Origin: Methylococcaceae bacterium
GTDB taxonomy: Bacteria > Pseudomonadota > Gammaproteobacteria > Methylococcales > Methylomonadaceae
Direction of reading: 5' to 3'
Assembly: GCA_005779525.1 (NCBI GenBank)
Contig: SXIZ01000163.1
Span: forward strand, 1 to 42,033
Length of the DNA stretch: 42,033 nt
Shown one piece after another: positions 39,907 to 42,033 of this stretch. The notes below the pieces were generated by a model. The model was given only the letters and a program-made list of their open reading frames with translations. It had not been told where the DNA came from and ran no database searches. The position numbers and the translations under genes are program-made. Position 1 is the stretch's first letter, and every line of letters starts with the position of its first letter.

Positions 39907-41679
39907 TTGAATTCTTCGAAATTGAAATTAGCAATGGAAGACTTATTTTCATTTAAGATCCGCAGTGATTTTGAATGTGAGGTATTTAAGCAGTTACTCC
40001 TGTTGCAAGCCAAAATGTTGACCCGCATGTGGGTTGCGCAAGCGGTAATAGTCTCTGCGTTTTATATGATGATTTTCCCCTATGTTACGCCTGCAAAATT
40101 CTTCGCTTGGTGTACATTGAGTTGCCTCGCAGAAATTTTGCGCGTGACCTATGGCTACTGGTTCTTAGCCAATCCTCCGAAACCACCGCGCGTTGGCGTA
40201 TCTCATAGGAATTTCGCTGTTTTAGCCGCGTTATCTGGCTTTTCACATGGACTGAGCGCGTTATTTTTACCGGAACTGCCTGCAGCTAGTCAGATATTAC
40301 TTACTTTGGTGCTTTATATCATACCCGCTGCTGGAGCTTTGGGCGGGGCTTCAACGTGTAAAATTCTTGCGGCTTACACCATCCCAGACTTTTCTTTGAA
40401 TGCTTATGCGTTGATCAAAGTTAATCCAGAGCTGCTCTTCCCGGATAGTATTTTGACCATTCTATATGTCTGGTTTATTCTCATGTGTGGGCGCGATACA
40501 GAAAATGTGATGCGTAATTCGATTACCATTCGGCAAGAGCGCGAGCAATTGGTCAGCGAATTAAAAGCCAGCATTCAGAAAACTGAACAAGCCTCCCAGG
40601 CGCGTGCTCGGGTATTGGCGGCGGCAAGTCATGACTTGCGGCAACCTATGCATGCGTTGAGTGTATACAGTGCAGTCCTCATGCATTGTAAATCACTAGA
40701 AGCCTTAGCGGAAATTGCGCAAAATATCGACCGATTAGTGCGTTCTTTGGGTTCTTTGATACACGGTTTGCTCGATTTATCGCAATTATCGGCGGATTAT
40801 TACCAACCTGAACGACAATTGATGGCTTTAGATAAGGTCATCGAGAATGTATGTAATGAATATACTTCAACCATTGCTGAAAAACGTCTGATTCTAATTA
40901 AAATACTCGAGCCAATTCAACTGGTGGATGATATCTTGGCCATCACGCGCATTACCAGGAACTTACTAGATAACGCTATCAAGTATACAGATAGTGGAAT
41001 CATACGGGTATATACACGTGTGCATGCTGATCGTGCGCAACTTATTGTAGAAGATACGGGTAAAGGCATTCCTCAGTGTGAACAAAGCACGATCTTCGAA
41101 GAGTTTTATCAATTAAATAACCCAGGCCGCGATAACAGCAAAGGCGTGGGGCTGGGCTTAACTATTGTTCAGCGACTGGCAGAATTGATTAACGCTCAAA
41201 TTACCTTGACGTCTGAACTAGATAAGGGCTCAAGCTTTTGTGTCAGTTTTGATGGCGAAATGGTGTCACTCAATAGTAGCGTCCCAAATCAGGGGTTAAA
41301 AAACGATAAATTACGTGATGTCATGATTTATCTGATCGATGATGAGGAGGATATTTTGCGCAGCAGCGAAGTATTATTTAAAACTTGGCATATTCAGGTG
41401 AAGACCGCAATTTCTGCACAAGCAGGGGAAGCGTTATTTAAAAACTTTGGCGTACCTAATCTATTGATTGTTGATTTAAGATTACGTGGAGAGGAACATG
41501 GGGCTGATTTAGCGCTCCGCTTATTGAAAACTTATGGTAATTTCCCAGTATTAGTCATCACGGGAGAAACCGCATCTGAAGCTTTAAATCGAACTTATAC
41601 CGCGGGTTTTCAGTTATTACAAAAACCAATATCCCCCGAAAGTTTATTTGATGCACTTTGCAAATGTTTAATTCCTTAA
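39907..41679 (+). CDS. membrane hybrid histidine kinase with C-terminal receiver
   Basis: A 590-residue protein. About six hydrophobic segments lie between 42 and 195, with little exposed loop, so the signal is probably sensed in or at the membrane. The HisKA motif is AASHDLRQPMHALSVY with His242, the SHDLRQP variant. The ATPase domain has RNLLDNAIKYTDSG (about 351-364), DTGKGI and GVGLGLTI. A receiver at about 472-585 has Asp478-Asp479, phosphorylation site Asp523 (LIVDLRL) and Lys573. No HPt or DNA-binding domain is present. The start is TTG at 39907, supported by GGGGAG six bases upstream; the next ATG (39934) lacks one. Its partner regulator is not in view. Confidence 0.88.
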   Translation: MNSSKLKLAMEDLFSFKIRSDFECEVFKQLLLLQAKMLTRMWVAQAVIVSAFYMMIFPYVTPAKFFAWCTLSCLAEILRVTYGYWFLANPPKPPRVGVSHRNFAVLAALSGFSHGLSALFLPELPAASQILLTLVLYIIPAAGALGGASTCKILAAYTIPDFSLNAYALIKVNPELLFPDSILTILYVWFILMCGRDTENVMRNSITIRQEREQLVSELKASIQKTEQASQARARVLAAASHDLRQPMHALSVYSAVLMHCKSLEALAEIAQNIDRLVRSLGSLIHGLLDLSQLSADYYQPERQLMALDKVIENVCNEYTSTIAEKRLILIKILEPIQLVDDILAITRITRNLLDNAIKYTDSGIIRVYTRVHADRAQLIVEDTGKGIPQCEQSTIFEEFYQLNNPGRDNSKGVGLGLTIVQRLAELINAQITLTSELDKGSSFCVSFDGEMVSLNSSVPNQGLKNDKLRDVMIYLIDDEEDILRSSEVLFKTWHIQVKTAISAQAGEALFKNFGVPNLLIVDLRLRGEEHGADLALRLLKTYGNFPVLVITGETASEALNRTYTAGFQLLQKPISPESLFDALCKCLIP

Positions 41680-41760
41680 CTTCTACAACACCTGCCTACT
41701 CAGCAAGGTTAGAGAGTACTTTGCTTTCCAAATTGCTCCGCAGAGGTAACCTCGCGCCAT

Positions 41761-41789
41761 TTGCCAGAGTTCCATGCTCGCACTGGCAA
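41761..41789. other. weak inverted repeat between convergent genes
   Basis: TTGCCAG (41761-41767) and CTGGCAA (41783-41789) form a 7-bp inverted repeat with a 15-base loop, between the 3' ends of the kinase gene and the minus-strand partial gene. It may act as a transcript end for either, but it lacks a T-run. Confidence 0.25.
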
Positions 41790-41801
41790 TTCGATTACCA
41801 G

Positions 41802-42032
41802 TTAAACCCGATATAACGGTTCTAAGCCATCATCAGGGCTGCGTTGAAATTTTTGGGTAATATTGTGTTCATTAAATGCTTGCAGTAAGCGTTTTCCTTC
41901 CCAAGTATTGCTATTACCGCTCGGAGCGTAAAGTAGCACATTTAACACTAGAATTTCATCCCGTAAACGCGCATCACAATGATTGGCTAAGGCACCCAAG
42001 CTATGGGTATTGAAGGTTGCAGCCCCCCAAGC
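41802..42032 (-). CDS. C-terminal end of an unidentified protein (5' cut by window edge)
   Basis: A minus-strand frame ends with TAA at 41804-41802 and stays open to the right edge, giving about 76 residues. It includes WGAATFNTHSLGALANH, then a hydrophilic stretch with DARLRDEILVLNVLLYAPSG and the ending SPDDGLEPLYRV. I do not recognise the family. The frame is supported by being open to the edge and by protein-like composition without low complexity, but the length is short. A TTG at 41999 could be a start, though the frame continuing upstream makes a truncated longer gene more likely. It converges on the hybrid kinase with a 122-base gap. Confidence 0.5.
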   Translation of the reverse strand, partial: AWGAATFNTHSLGALANHCDARLRDEILVLNVLLYAPSGNSNTWEGKRLLQAFNEHNITQKFQRSPDDGLEPLYRV

Positions 42033-42033
42033 T

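Overview
This 42 kb window looks like a chromosomal segment of a flagellated gammaproteobacterium of moderate, slightly AT-rich composition. Pointers are the gene content and order: an F7/che2-like chemotaxis cluster, an Aer-like receptor, a flg operon behind a sigma-54 promoter, TrkA, LeuCD, and a DeaD/CsdA-type helicase. A SoxX-like cytochrome c suggests sulfur-compound oxidation. The lineage call is inference; no rRNA is present to confirm it. No tRNA, insertion sequence, prophage or CRISPR array was seen.

Layout. 1-763 (+): 3' end of trkA and a small lipoprotein. 892-4580 (-): leucine genes leuC-leuD-leuA, without leuB. 5104-19946 (+): a long chemotaxis region: cheY-cheA-cheW-Aer-like MCP, then an inserted cheW/parA/STAS module, then cheR-cheD-cheB, a small membrane MCP, an HsbA-like STAS protein, an HsbR-like REC-PP2C-ATPase protein, a soluble receptor-tip-like protein, and an ODP-like metallo-beta-lactamase-fold protein. 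20055-21183 (+): thiD and a soxX-like gene. 21188-27829 (-): three overlapping signalling genes, transcribed as HD-GYP regulator, REC-ATPase regulator, and a 1540-residue hybrid kinase. 28214-37734 (+): flgBCDEFGHIJK, preceded by a good sigma-54 promoter and a perfect AT-rich inverted repeat. 37892-39694 (+): DEAD-box helicase. 39907-41679 (+): membrane hybrid histidine kinase. The window ends inside an unidentified minus-strand gene.

How it may work together. CheA, two CheW paralogues and the receptors form the signalling array. The ParA-like ATPase may place the array in the cell, and CheR/CheB/CheD adapt the receptors. No cheZ or cheC is visible, but the small MCP carries a CheZ-like D-L-T-x-Q motif. 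Two STAS proteins and two regulators carrying RsbW-like ATPase domains suggest partner-switching circuits joined to chemotaxis, flagella and c-di-GMP turnover. The ODP-like protein beside an unusual two-tip receptor-like protein suggests a soluble oxygen or redox input. The flg operon makes the rod, hook, P and L rings and first hook-filament junction protein; flgL, flgA, flgM and flgN are not in the window.
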